From assembly GCA_934047225.1 (NCBI GenBank), contig OW204004.1, positions 10,110,401-10,174,400 on the forward strand: a stretch of DNA of 64,000 nucleotides, given 5' to 3'. Position numbers and translations under genes: made by a program. Shown here piece by piece: positions 10,411 to 20,775 of the stretch. Numbering within the stretch: position 1 is the stretch's first letter; the number at the start of each line of letters is the position of its first letter. The notes under the pieces are model-generated. The model was not told the origin of the DNA. It did not search any database and saw nothing but the letters and a program-made list of their open reading frames with translations. The DNA is from Ypsolopha sequella. Its lineage: Eukaryota; Arthropoda; Insecta; Lepidoptera; Ypsolophidae.

Positions 10411-12201
10411 TCACTATTTTTGTTTCAGCTCGTTGACCACCGTCTCCTGATTCCCATGCAACGCTTTTACATGATAATGAGTTACAATAAGCTTAGCAAC
10501 GTAGTGACGCCCGTCGAGGATAGCTGGTCTTTTTGTTTCAGGTTCAACCTCCAATGCTGCGTCGATACGCCCACCACAACGCAGGAGCCCATGTTCGTCC
10601 AGGTATGGTGAAAGTGTAAGTAATTTACTGTTTTTTTGTAAACATTTACCCTTTTTTATTGCAGCTATCTCCTCACCGAATGATTCACTCTGTGCATACC
10701 TTAACAGCAGACGTTCAGCGCACTCCATAGTATCGCAGTCAATGTCAACTACCTTGATAAGTTTTCTGCATCTTTCAATAAATTTCAGAACAACAGAAGT
10801 GGCTCTTAATAACCGCAAGCACGATGAAAACCGAGTTGGATCTGGAACAGGTAAGTTTTCGGGCATGTTTTTTATCATTGTAACACATTCAATATTTTCA
10901 TATTTTTCAGTGAAAATCCTATTAGGCTGCCCCGGAAATTCGTCATCTTTCCATGGTAATCCCACTTGCCACCTACCATCGATATGCTTCGCCGTCCGCT
11001 GTAGTATGGAGCGTGCACGCTCGTCGTCCCTGTTCAAGCGAGGCTTACCTTGTACCCCGAGGGTGTCGACGTTGAAGAAAAGCTGAACCTCACCATGCAG
11101 AGCTTGCAGCTCGCGTTCCGTGTCCGTTACTAGCAGCGTGGTGTGCGTGGAGCTCGATGGAAACCGCGGCGCGGGAGGTGGGACGCGCGTTCTGCCGTGT
11201 ACGCACCAACCTAGGGGTGTGAGTGTAGCTGACGGCTCGTTGAGTTTACCCAAACTTACTTCTAAAGGTACCAACAAATGATAGTTATCTTGACCTATCA
11301 ACACCTCAGGTTTACATTTACAATTACACAATAAATTGTCTTTTAGTTTCTTTAAGTTAGGAAAATCAGAACAATTTATGAATGATGCATCCTGCTTGGG
11401 TAAGTTCAATTCATCAACACTACGAACACTTATACTATGTAAATTATCATCTGACCCAGAGATTGTTACATTCAAAACGGTAGATCGGCACACAAGTTCA
11501 TTTTCAGTCCAGGCACCGCGCACACGCATGGTCTCCTGGCGGCCGCGCAGGCCGGCGCGCGCTGCAAGGCCGGCGCTCATCAAACTGACGGATGACCCAT
11601 CGTCGAGAAGACCAAACGCACGAAATATGCCGTTAGGACCGTGAATGTTTATAGGCACCACTTTTAGTAATACTCTACAATCGTTTACCTTTAAGTGTGT
11701 TACTGTTTCGTTCGCAGTTTCCGTTGTGTCCTGAATATCCGCGCTGTTTGGTGTGGTTTGGGGATTCTTGCTCATATTATAATGAAGTAAGCGATGGTGG
11801 GGCGCACCACACTCGTCCTTGTCACAGGCGGGCGCGGGACAGGTCTCTCGATCGTGACGGGAAACGAGACACTTGGAACAAATACCGTAACGCTTCACGT
11901 GACGCCACCTATTTTTACGCAACGCTTTTTTGAATTGCTTACACTGTGTTAATGCATGTCTGGAGGTACGGCAATAGAGACATTTATCGCTTTCCTCCGT
12001 TTGCACTAACACCGTCGCAAAATTTTCTTGATGTTGACGTTTGTGTTGACTGTCACCATGCGCACCTAAGTTGATACTTATTGAAGTTGTAGAAATCTTC
12101 ACCGCTTCTTCGTGTAAGAACTCTGATAAAATATCCAGTCGCGACTTCTTGCGCTCTTTGATAAGCGGATAACTGTAGTCTGACCATTTTGATATTAGTA
12201 T
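10411..12201 (-). pseudogene. BEL1 gag C-terminus, protease and pol remnant
   Basis: The frame stays open from the nested-insertion junction (12201) to two adjacent stops at 10411-10416. In order it has a gag zinc-knuckle region (CLYCRTSRHALTQCKQF, then CSKCLVSRHDRETC and CGAPHHRLLH), a retropepsin-like site (LLDDGSSVSLM), the BEL-type PEVLIGQDNYHLLVPLE block and a short RT lead-in (GRWQVGLPWKDD). After that it jumps to the region just before integrase (DPTRFSSCLRLLRATS, DEHGLLRCGGRI, and the HH of the integrase zinc module). The reverse transcriptase with its YVDD motif and the RNase H core are absent, a clean in-frame internal deletion near 10950. The protease active site reads D-D-G rather than the commoner D-S-G. 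Confidence 0.88.
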
Positions 12202-12368
12202 TGTTCAGAATAAAATGTATATTTCGGAACGCATCCATCAATGGTCTATATATTTTGTCTATGGACTTGGAGCTGTCAAAAAATACGAGGGACGTGCACG
12301 GGCCCTAATCAAGGAACAAAATATTTCGGACACGTATTTTGACTTTTTTTTTTTTGGGAAAATGATAC

Positions 12369-12448
12369 ATGACATTTCTCCCCCTCCTCTCCTCTCCTAC
12401 CCCGGCCTTCTCCGGGGTAGGAGAGGAGAGGAGGGGGAGAAATGTCAT
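12369..12448. repeat. Perfect 37-bp hairpin, polypyrimidine/polypurine
   Basis: Arms 12369-12405 and 12412-12448 are exact reverse complements around a 6-nt loop (ccttct). One arm is almost all pyrimidine. It lies about 70 bp inside the left end of the P-like element. Confidence 0.9.
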
Positions 12449-12564
12449 GACGCCATTTTGTTTGTTTGTTGTCGTTGAGAATATCGAGAAATTGGCGTAA
12501 AAATATTTTTTCGTGCCATTTACATTAAATACTTACTGTTTCTCTGTGACATTGTGATTGTAGG

Positions 12565-14073
12565 AATGCGTTATGATAAGTGTTGTGTGCCGGGATGCAA
12601 TAATACACGAAAGGACGTTAAATTGCATAAATTCCCAAATTCTGAGAGAAGACTCAAAAGACAAATGGAAATCACGTCTTTTGGACGATGCTTACACAGC
12701 ATTATTTACTGGTAAAGAAATAACCAGTCCATCAACCAGCCAACCAGTTCATTCTGGTAAGAATGACTAGTAAGAATAAACTTGCTACCTACTTATTATG
12801 TGTAGTATTAATAGGTATCTCATTTTAACACTAATATTCATTGTTATCTTTATATGTCCACAGAGAATTATTATCCAACAGCTGATCATAGCTATGCCAG
12901 GAAGAGGCACAATGAACATTCATATGCCGCGTCAAATCATGAACAACCTCCACAAAAAAAAAACTATTCATACCATGGGAACTTTAACAGGTACCTACCT
13001 ACTTACATTTATTTTGGTCAGAGTAATTGTTGTTGGTGCTAATCTTGTTATACAGTGACAGTGGATTAACTAATCCAGGCATTTTGTATTGAAATTGTAA
13101 TTGTGTTAAGTATCACAGCGATTGGTGAATATGCACATATAGGGATAAAGAATTGCATGGGGAGCAGCAGCAGGCTTTTGAGAGAGTATGTATCTCTCAT
13201 TCTCTCTTACACTCTCTGTACAAAGTAAGCTTACCTCCGTTCCCTGTTCTGCAATGGTATGGGTGAAGACGGACTTATGCGGCTTATGAATTATTATTAT
13301 ATACATTAATTTATGTGAGCTAAGCCACCTTGTTTATATTATAGTGCTGGCTGAACTGAAGATGTTAAGAATTTTTATAATTTTTAGATCACACACCATT
13401 ATAAACACTTGAGCCTGCTCAATTTGAACCGAGTGTGACTTCTATTGAAACTCCTCCAATTATGAAGAACCAAAAAGGTGTTACAAGTTTTCAACACGAT
13501 TATCGATACTCAGGTATAGTTAAATTGACTTATTATATTTAAAATCTTTATACCATATTATATAGCATTATTATATTTATCATGTAGGTTTTTTCATGTG
13601 CATGTTTCTTAATTAAGAGCACTCACCCGAACTCCCCATTTGCACTGTTCCCTGATGATATACTTATTGATTAATATTATAATTAAATATTTGATTTTTA
13701 CTTGTTTCTATCCTTTCAGTTCATTTATTAAGTTCGAAAATTTTACGTTCACAATTTTTCATGCCGTCAGGTTTTTGGTTTTTTGAATATTTTTTCATTT
13801 CTTGTGGTTTATTTGTTATCTTTTGTGTATTATTGTTGCGTGTGTAAATAAATAAATTATAATTTATTAACAATTTTCAATTATTTTCAGAACCCTCAAC
13901 ATCAAAATCATTGGAAATAACAGTCAGACTGGCAAATTTTAGCTGGTGTAATGTCATTCATTAACAAAATATTAAGAGGCGCAGATGTATTTCGTTTGGA
14001 AAATGTCAAAAACTTGCAGCATATGCAAGCAAAAGCTTTACTTAAGTATAAAATAAAAAAATTAAAAAGGTAA
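12565..14073 (+). pseudogene. THAP-type gene relic, four putative exons
   Basis: The ATG at 12565 opens with MRYDKCCVPGCNNTRKDVKL and HKFPNSERRL, the N-terminal C-x4-C and HKFP pattern of THAP zinc fingers. The second C-x2-H half is missing, and the sensible frame shifts by one near KDKWKSRLL (about 12655). Putative splice sites: donor near 12754, acceptor before 12864, donor after 12990, acceptor before 13388, donor after 13513, acceptor before 13891. The last exon ends with a basic helical tail (LENVKNLQHMQAKALLKYKI) and a stop at 14071-14073. In-frame stops near 13400 and in the last exon show it is dead. It presumably derives from the DNA-binding part of a transposase. Confidence 0.55.
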
Positions 14074-14121
14074 TAAAATAGATAGATTTGTTTTATTTCG
14101 TATCTAAATTTGTTTCATTCA

Positions 14122-14187
14122 AGGACTAAAATGCACAAAAGTAGGAAAAATCGTAAGGTTTTCCAACTTTTGTGCAATTTTAGTCCT
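14122..14187. repeat. Hairpin, arms aaggactaaaatgcacaaaagt
   Basis: The left arm from 14122 and its inverted copy (acttttgtgcaattttagtcct, one mismatch) flank a short loop. It sits inside the P-like element near its right end. Confidence 0.6.
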
Positions 14188-15344
14188 ATGAAAAACGAAA
14201 GGTTGCCTCCCTGCTTTTTTTTTTAATATGGCTGTTTAGAGTTGGTGTCTTAGCCTACACAATAAGATGTGAATAATAAAAAAAGTGATATATCGTTTTC
14301 CCCCAGCCAATCAGGAGGCAGAAGACGTGTCTGAGGTTAACTACAGGCGAGAGGGCTATCTGATACGTAGTATCCCTCTATAATTTGTGGGGACGTGGAA
14401 TTTTCTTGGTATAGATCGCGGACGATTTAATATGTGTTATTAAGGGATATTAACGGCAAATCGGTGCGGACATCGTACGAAACGGTATTCAGTCAAGGGC
14501 TGACAAATATGGCGTGAAGGCCACTTTTTAGTGAATTTCCTGTGTGTGTGTGACATAACCTGTGTCCACGCGGCTTCCGACAAGTGGACTTGTTAATTAC
14601 TATTTCTGGGTTCGGATGCATCCTGGGGTAGGAGGTTTATGTTTAGATTCATCGTGGAAGGTGATCAACGTGTCACGGCACTGACACGCCTTGGAGTCCA
14701 TGTGGAGGGTCTTCGAGCGATGATCAGTGGATGACGTCATCATACAACTATCTGGTAGGACATTTTATATTATCTATTGTAGAATATAAGATACTTGTAG
14801 ACTATAAATCTGGGACAGCTTATGGGCCCCTGTTCCAGCTGCAAGTATCGCCCTTTAGCATACAATTAGTGGTGTCTGAGCGTGGTTATGGAATCCTCGC
14901 ACCAGTGACGCAGATGCCCGTCACTAATCAGTATTACCACTTTTTGTAAGCTACAATTTGTGGTAGCAACGAGCGTTTTTATCAAACAATCTTTGGTAAC
15001 CAGAGTGTGGTTAATCCACCTAATAAACCTTTGGATTATATACATATAAACAGCGGAACTGGGCGGCCCCAGGGTCATTGAACTGTTAACATAGCTAGGC
15101 TTTTACATGGTTGTATTATTGATATGTTATTGATGTAGCAATTACAAATTGGATTTGTTTAGTGCTTTGAGTAGTTAATTGATTACCGGAGGGTACCACA
15201 TTGATGTGGTTCAGTAATATCAGTATAATTTGATAGTTTAGTACATATCAGGTGTTCTTGTACTACAATAACATAATCATATAACGGTTTATATTATAGA
15301 TTGGAAATCAACTTGTTAGCTAATATACGGTTATCTTGGCTTGA

Positions 15345-16952
15345 ATTTATGTCAAAAAGCGACAATCGGGCAGCCCGGTTGTTAGCACACCTAGACCAAT
15401 AGATGGCGCCACTGGTAAGACGCTGGTTATAAAGTCAAATAATATTGCTGATTTAAAGAGGCAAAATTCAGGAGGTCCTGTAGTTGTCACGCCTCAACCG
15501 GTAGATGGCGTGTCTGGTAGTTTGATTAGTTTAGAACTAAATAAATTTAATGGGAAAATTCAAGAATGGGTTTCTTTTAAAAATATGTTTACGTCATTAG
15601 TAAATTCTAGGGTAGATTTATCAAAGGGGCAAAAGATGGCATATTTGATGTCAACATTGGAGGGCGAAGCAAGGTCGCTCATCCAGCACCTCAGGGTAGA
15701 GGATGATCATTATGATATAGCGTGGGGCTTATTAAATGATAGGTATCAGAACATGCGCTTACTGGCGGATGCGCATGCGTCTCAATTGTTGACGTTACCT
15801 AGGGTAACTGACCGGGCCCAACTAAGGTTGCAGTTGCTGACCCCGGTCACTGTGGCGTGTAATGCCCTTAGAACATTAGGTTTACCGGTGGACGAGTGGT
15901 CGTTTTTACTCGTTCACATTATTTTAGGTAGGTTGCCTAATGATGTGAGGTCACGTTTTGAGCGGGTGTCCGCAGAAAAAGATGGCAGCACTGTGCCTAA
16001 ATTTACGGACTTATTAACGTTTCTTGAATATGATGCTAGGGTAGCAGAAACATCACAGCCGGACTTGGCGCCATCTGGGGCGCAATCATTTTCGTCTGCT
16101 GGCTCATCGGAATGTGGGGAGCCCAGACAACCGCAGCAGTCGCGGGGACGCGATATGACGCGTTTAGCGGCGGTCGCCGTGATCGAGAGGTCATTGACCT
16201 GTTATCAGTGTGGCCATACGGGGCATGACCTGCTGAGATGTCAGCAGTGGCGAAACCTGCACGTCACCGAGCGGCGACGCATAGTGAAGCGTAAGGGCCT
16301 GTGTTTCGGTTGCTTGGGCAACCATTTTGAACGTAATTGTCCCGAGCCACGACGTTGCAGTGTTTGTGAGGGGCCTCACCATTTATTGTTGTGTGCCAAC
16401 AGATCTGAAGCGGCTTCACCGGTCCCGCAGCGACGGAGCCCTACGGGCGGGGGTGCTTCAGGGAGAACTCCCCCCCCCTTGGACAACGGGGGTGCGTCAG
16501 GGAGAACTTCCCCCCCCTCGGTCCAGGGAAGGCATGCTGTCGGGCAGAGCTCCCCTCCGTCGGAACGGAGGACTGCGGCGCGGGGCGCGCCCCCTCACCG
16601 GGAGGTGAGTTATGTATTTGCGCGTGGACCCGTAGGGGGCTTGCCTACGGGCTATCACACATATGGCCATGTAGTGAATTGGGCCCCTACGGGCGGGGGC
16701 CAATTGGAGTTGGCATGGGCTAGGCCCCCCCTCCCCGCGCCGGTTTCGGTGCCAGCTGGCATGGAGCACCGTGTTAAGACGGAGTCACGGGGTTACTCAC
16801 CGCCGTACCGCGAGTACCCGCGGTTAGAGTACCACCCGCCGTACTCAGGGAGAGTTGGAGGCTACGCTCCCGCCAGGGTGGGGATGTGCACGCGCCAGCC
16901 GTATTATTGCCAGTGGACTGGTCCTGCACTCCACAGGTGGGGTAGCCTGTAA
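15345..16952 (+). CDS. BEL3 gag polyprotein, start lost
   Basis: The frame is open from about 15345 to a stop at 16952 but has no ATG near its beginning. Compared with the relative at 62670, the segment with the gag start has been deleted. In order: a linker; the DUF1759-type capsid domain (ISLELNKFNGKIQEW, MSTLEGEARSLIQHL, RLPNDVRSRFERV); then three CCHC-like knuckles, CYQCGHTGHDLLRC, CFGCLGNHFERNC and CSVCEGPHHLLLC; then a Gly/Pro/Ser-rich tail with repeated GGASGRTPPP-type units. In an intact element this would build the particle and package RNA. The GC-rich tail (about 16430-16900) differs in composition from the AT-rich surroundings. Confidence 0.85.
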   Translation: MYVKKRQSGSPVVSTPRPIDGATGKTLVIKSNNIADLKRQNSGGPVVVTPQPVDGVSGSLISLELNKFNGKIQEWVSFKNMFTSLVNSRVDLSKGQKMAYLMSTLEGEARSLIQHLRVEDDHYDIAWGLLNDRYQNMRLLADAHASQLLTLPRVTDRAQLRLQLLTPVTVACNALRTLGLPVDEWSFLLVHIILGRLPNDVRSRFERVSAEKDGSTVPKFTDLLTFLEYDARVAETSQPDLAPSGAQSFSSAGSSECGEPRQPQQSRGRDMTRLAAVAVIERSLTCYQCGHTGHDLLRCQQWRNLHVTERRRIVKRKGLCFGCLGNHFERNCPEPRRCSVCEGPHHLLLCANRSEAASPVPQRRSPTGGGASGRTPPPLDNGGASGRTSPPSVQGRHAVGQSSPPSERRTAARGAPPHREVSYVFARGPVGGLPTGYHTYGHVVNWAPTGGGQLELAWARPPLPAPVSVPAGMEHRVKTESRGYSPPYREYPRLEYHPPYSGRVGGYAPARVGMCTRQPYYCQWTGPALHRWGSL

Positions 16953-17048
16953 CTAGCTTGTTCAAGCCATGAGTACGGAACCGCGGACGGTTCTGTTGCC
17001 TACCGCGATGGCTCGCGTCTAGGGCCCCAGGGGGGATTGAGTTAGGGT

Positions 17049-17315
17049 ATGGGCCCTCCTCGACTTGGAAAGTCAAGTGGCGCACCGATTGGTTTTGAAC
17101 CTGGAGGTTTCGTCGGTGCCGCTCCTAGGTATTGGTGGACTGGAGTTGAAACAGCGGCTGCAGCCATGGTTATAGACAATATTGTCGGCTGGCAGCCTTC
17201 TTTGGACCTTCCTCCGTCCATAATCTCATGCACGTCAGGTCTGCATCTGGCAGACCCACGTTTTGTCATCCGGCCCCAGTCGATGTTTTCCTGGGCGCGG
17301 ATTTGTTAGGATGGA
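17049..17315 (+). pseudogene. BEL3 protease/pol N-terminal remnant
   Basis: The frame ends in LHLADPRFVIRPQS. After a one-base slip near 17270 it continues as the BEL-typical VDVFLGADLLG block, which normally follows the protease domain. No protease active site is recognisable upstream. The gap to gag indicates deletions. Confidence 0.6.
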
Positions 17316-17849
17316 TCCTATTTGCTTTTAAAAGACTCTGGGTTCTTCTTCATTGGTGGAGGTATCCACAATTTTGGATATTCGATATTTGATTCGATAC
17401 TTGGATTATTATGTTCGAACTTAGGAAATGGCTTTCAAATTAACATATACTGTTTGCAGATTTGGAGGATCCCAATATGATGGTGGTATTATGTTGAAAT
17501 ACCAACCAGTCAATGATATTCATATATTTTGTCCCCAGCCGTGAGTGCAGAGGAGCGTTGGAACGCATTGGTACACGGTTCTTGTACTTCAGGCGGACCT
17601 CATCAAGTTTAGACTTCGAGTTCTGCGCGAGGATCACGCCAGGCTGAAGTGAGCGGTTGCTCGTTTGAATCCTTTCACGGATTATGAAGGACTTCTGCGT
17701 TTTGGAGGCTGATTTTGGAGAGCTGACCTGCCATACGGAAGTCTTCATCCTTTGCTTCTACCCAAGACGGACCTTTGGTAAATTTGTTGGTGTCGGATTG
17801 ACACATACGTAACGCGCACGGGGGTTTTTAGCAATCGCAACGCTCGGGT

Positions 17850-18480
17850 TGTGAAAACATACCTTGTGTATTTGTGTGCTTGGCCACCAAGGCCGTTCAC
17901 TTGGCAGTGGTATCAGCTTTGACTACGGAGGCCTTCGTCGCCGCGTTGGATCGTTTCGTGTCGCGTAAGGATTTACCTTCACTTATTCGCTCCGACAATG
18001 GCACAGACTACAAAGGTACTGCTAACTATCTAAAAGATATTGATAATTTTTTTTTTTGTAAATAACTATGCTAGTTTAAGTTAAATCTTCGCCCGGAAAG
18101 GGGTAACTTGGCGGTACAGTCCCCCAAATTGCCCTCACTGGGAGGGAATTTTTTGAAGCTGCCGTCAAGTCGGCGAAGACCCACCTCCGCTGCGTTATTG
18201 GGGAAACTGTCCTAATTTTTGAGGAGCTTGCCACTGTATATTGTAAAGTGGAAGCGGTCCTCAACTCTCGTCCTCTCTGTGGTCAGACAGGACTGAGTAT
18301 CCTAGGGAAGGAAATTTAATTCTTTTGAAGGATGTGAACTTGCTATCCTTGTTTTGGCGCCGGGGCCGTATATTAAAGTTGTTTTTTGGCGGAGACGGAA
18401 CTCCACGCGTCGCAGAGGTGTTGGTCGAAGGTTCGATTTTGTGACGAGCCATGACAACTCTCTCCCGTCTCCAGGTTGTA
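17850..18480 (+). pseudogene. BEL3 integrase relic
   Basis: Pieces appear in different frames. First is CLATKAVHLAVVSALTTEAF with SDNGTDYKGTANYL (second catalytic Asp), about 17874-18050. Then PPNCPHWEG shifts into FFEAAVKSAKTHLRCVIGE (catalytic Glu region, about 18115-18190), followed by VEAVLNSRPLC, and finally a C-terminal WRRGRILKLF...GDGTPRVAEV block near 18350-18420. At least two frameshifts plus stops. No YVDD reverse transcriptase occurs between gag and this remnant. Confidence 0.75.
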
Positions 18481-18519
18481 TGAGCTAGTGGCCTGATTGC
18501 TCAGCCCAGAGCGGGGGAC

Positions 18520-19207
18520 TGTTCAGAATAAAATGTATATTTCGGAACGCATCCATCAATGGTCTATATATTTTGTCTATGGACTTGGAGCTGTCAAAAA
18601 ATACGAGGGACGTGGAATTTTCTTGGTATAGATCGCGGACGATTTAATATGTGTTATTAAGGGATATTAACGGCAAATCGGTGCGGACATCGTACGAAAC
18701 GGTATTCAGTCAAGGGCTGACAAATATGGCGTGAAGGCCACTTTTTAGTGAATTTCCTGTGTGTGTGTGTGACATAACCTGTGTCCACGCGGCTTCCGAC
18801 AAGTGGACTTGTTAATTACTATTTCTGGGTTCGGATGCATCCTGGGGTAGGAGGTTTATGTTTAGATTCATCGTGGAAGGTGATCAACGTGTCACGGCAC
18901 TGACACGCCTTGGAGTCCATGTGGAGGGTCTTCGAGCGATGATCAGTGGATGACGTCATCATACAACTATCTGGTAGGACATTTTATATTATCTATTGTA
19001 GAATATAAGATACTTGTAGACTATAAATCTGGGACAGCTTATGGGCCCCTGTTCCAGCTGCAAGTATCGCCCTTTAGCATACAATTAGTAGTGTCTGAGC
19101 GTGGTTATGGAATCCTCGCACCAGTGACGCAGATGCCCGTCACTAATCAGTATTACCACTTTTTGTAAGCTACAATTTGTGGTAGCAACGAGCGTTTTTA
19201 TCAAACA
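18520..19207 (+). repeat. BEL3 right LTR
   Basis: 688 bp, TGTTCAG...ATCAAACA, preceded by a polypurine tract. It lacks the P-like insertion, so it shows the empty site atacgagggacgtggaattt. Confidence 0.92.
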
Positions 19208-20253
19208 AGTATTGTAGGTAACTTTGATAGTACAATCGTTGCAATATTCATACCCTGTAGATATTCATCATGACCGACGGCACGTATTGCTGCTATTACA
19301 TTTTGCACCTTTACAGAAAATAGCACAATATCTTTATGATAATCTGGTGATACAGGTTGTAGTTTTCTCATGTCCTGCATGATTTTCGACACAATAATAT
19401 CTGGATTGCCGAAACGCAGCTCTAAAGTTGACATCAATAATTCAGGTGATGTACTACCAATCAGGAGAGCTGTTACGGCCTCTCTGGCTTGCCCGTGAAG
19501 ACATTTTCTTAATCTACAAAGGTTTTCCTTCGAACTGAAGCGACACACTTCTGTCGTTTCCTCATAAGCTTGCTTAAACTGAAGCCATTCCATTGGATCA
19601 CCGGAGAACGATGGTAGATCCTTTGGCGTACAAACGCGGCTCAGCAAGTTGGCGTAGGGATCCTTGTTGGTGGAGACGTGAGCAGCTGACAGGTTGTTCA
19701 GTGCGCTCGCTAGCATGTGAACTGTTCCACCTGCGGCGTCGGCGTCGAAAGTCACCGGCGATAAACACTGCTCGCCCGGCTTTGTACCATGATCGGGGGC
19801 TAGCTGTGTTTTGGACAGCTCCTGCTGGCTTTTATCTAACCATTTCTCCACTTCACTGCTAACATTAGAGCGTTCTTCATCACCTTGTGAACTGTATTCT
19901 TCTTCCAAATCAGCCTTATCTGCAGCTAGCTTTTTGTCGATAAGCTCCATTTGGATTTTAGCCTTTTCTTTAGCTGCTTCGAACTCTAATTTCTTCAAAC
20001 GTGCCCGTACAGACGATGACGTGGATGGCTTGGACTTTGAACCCTTACCGGAATGCGACAATGGCGGATCGCACCGCGTCTTTATATTGCTACCGGTGGC
20101 TACAATTATCGTAGGGTCAAGCTTCAGCGTCCGTTGATCTATCTGCTTGTTGTCTGGTTTTCCATTAGTTGGCGACGAAAGAGAGTCCTTTAGCAGCTTG
20201 GACTGGTCATCCTTCTTCTCGTTTTTCTTTGTTGTACGGCGCGTGTTCACCAT
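19208..20253 (-). pseudogene. BEL1 gag N-terminal part
   Basis: It starts at an ATG (20253) with the basic MVNTRRTTKK start common in BEL gag. Then come a Ser/Lys-rich stretch, a charged helical segment (residues about 85-125, KLEFEAAKEKAKIQMELIDK) and the DUF1759-type capsid domain beginning near DLPSFSGDPMEWLQFKQAY. The frame is interrupted at 19207 by the nested element BEL3. The target duplication agtat marks the break, and the frame resumes at 12201 with no other damage, so this gag was intact at the time of insertion. The nucleocapsid zinc knuckles lie in the other half. Confidence 0.9.
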
Positions 20254-20296
20254 GTTTTCCGACTGAACATGTAGATCCGACTCGAATGGACCACTT

Positions 20297-20565
20297 TGTT
20301 AAGGGTCAAATAACAAGGGCCGCAGTATTTTAACATACAAAAACGATATTTATTGGCAAATGTAGGCACACACAAGGAAACATAAAGAAAATTCTAAAAT
20401 ATTACAAATTGCGTGCGATGCCTGTCGCGGATGACCAAAGACAAGACATGTCACAAGAAAACCTATATCATAGACAATATATGTTTTTCAACTTAATTAT
20501 CTATACAAAATAATAACACTAAATGGTTGTCTGTTTGTGCAAAATCAACGAGCGCGTCGTTAACA
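20297..20565 (-). repeat. BEL1 5' LTR
   Basis: 269 bp, apparently identical to the 9089-9357 copy, indicating recent insertion or gene conversion. Promoter and polyadenylation signals are expected here from family knowledge, but I do not assign them. Confidence 0.92.
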
Positions 20566-20574
20566 ATTATGATT

Positions 20575-20775
20575 ATATCTTTTTATTGCGAAATCCATCG
20601 CTTTTAATACTAATTATTATTAGAGTGCATTACAAACTAGAAATCAATCAGAAACAAATTTAAAGCAGGTCGTCGCAGGTTCAAAACCTGGCCCGAAGAA
20701 TTTTTTCAAATATATTTGTGCTTTTAAATTTCTTATTGATTTCTAGTTTGTAATGCACTGTAATAATAATTACGT
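20575..20775. mobile_element. Palindromic tRNA-like element, copy 2 (short)
   Basis: Left end: gcgaaatccatcgct, then attattagagtgcattacaa. Right end: tagtttgtaatgcactgtaa, inverted. The centre keeps a degenerate B-box segment (cgcaggttcaaaacctgg). Most of the tRNA-like head is lost. It starts within about 10 bp of the BEL1 target duplication. Confidence 0.6.

Larger units (their letters stand above)
12297..14389 (+). mobile_element. P-like THAP-bearing DNA transposon, non-autonomous
   Basis: The insertion in the BEL3 LTR has an exact 8-bp target duplication, gggacgtg (12289-12296 and 14390-14397). It begins CAC and ends GTG, but the inverted similarity dies out beyond that. The 8-bp duplication together with a THAP zinc-finger exon (12565) favours the P-element superfamily over hAT. 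Inside are a perfect 37-bp hairpin (12369-12448), a degenerate four-exon gene and a second hairpin (about 14122-14187). No catalytic transposase domain is visible, so mobilisation must have been in trans. Confidence 0.7.
12202..14988 (+). repeat. BEL3 left LTR, split by a DNA transposon
   Basis: With 12297-14389 and one 8-bp duplication removed, it matches the 688-bp right LTR with about two differences seen by eye: a GT-repeat length change and one G/A. Confidence 0.88.
12202..19207 (+). mobile_element. BEL-type LTR retrotransposon BEL3, nested in BEL1 gag
   Basis: LTRs begin TGTTCAGAATAAA and end ATCAAACA. The 5-bp target duplication agtat is exact at 12197-12201 and 19208-19212. The left LTR spans 12202-14988 because a DNA transposon (12297-14389) sits inside it; the right LTR is 18520-19207. 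A polypurine tract (cagagcgggggac) precedes the right LTR, and a primer-binding candidate, tttggtaaccagagtgtgg, follows the left. The internal part holds gag and a wrecked integrase, with no reverse transcriptase. A shorter relative lies at 61604-63978. Confidence 0.9.
9089..20565 (-). mobile_element. BEL/Pao LTR retrotransposon BEL1 (minus strand), hosting nested elements
   Basis: Two 269-bp LTRs (TG...CA ends) bracket gag, protease and integrase coding on the minus strand. The target duplication is attatg at 9083-9088 and 20566-20571. Before the 3' LTR (on the left) lies a purine tract, actggggggagat on the minus strand. After the 5' LTR comes a primer-binding candidate, aagtggtccattcgagtcgg. 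The reverse transcriptase and most of RNase H are deleted and pol carries two adjacent stop codons. Another LTR element occupies 12202-19207 within gag. Without it BEL1 is about 4.5 kb. Confidence 0.92.

Noticed and set aside
14731..14949. 72-codon ORF also found at 18950-19168
   Set aside because: Both lie in the BEL3 LTRs and the pair is just the LTR duplication; no protein family is evident.
19593..20137. Plus-strand ORFs opposite BEL1 gag
   Set aside because: Antisense shadows of a well-supported gag frame.
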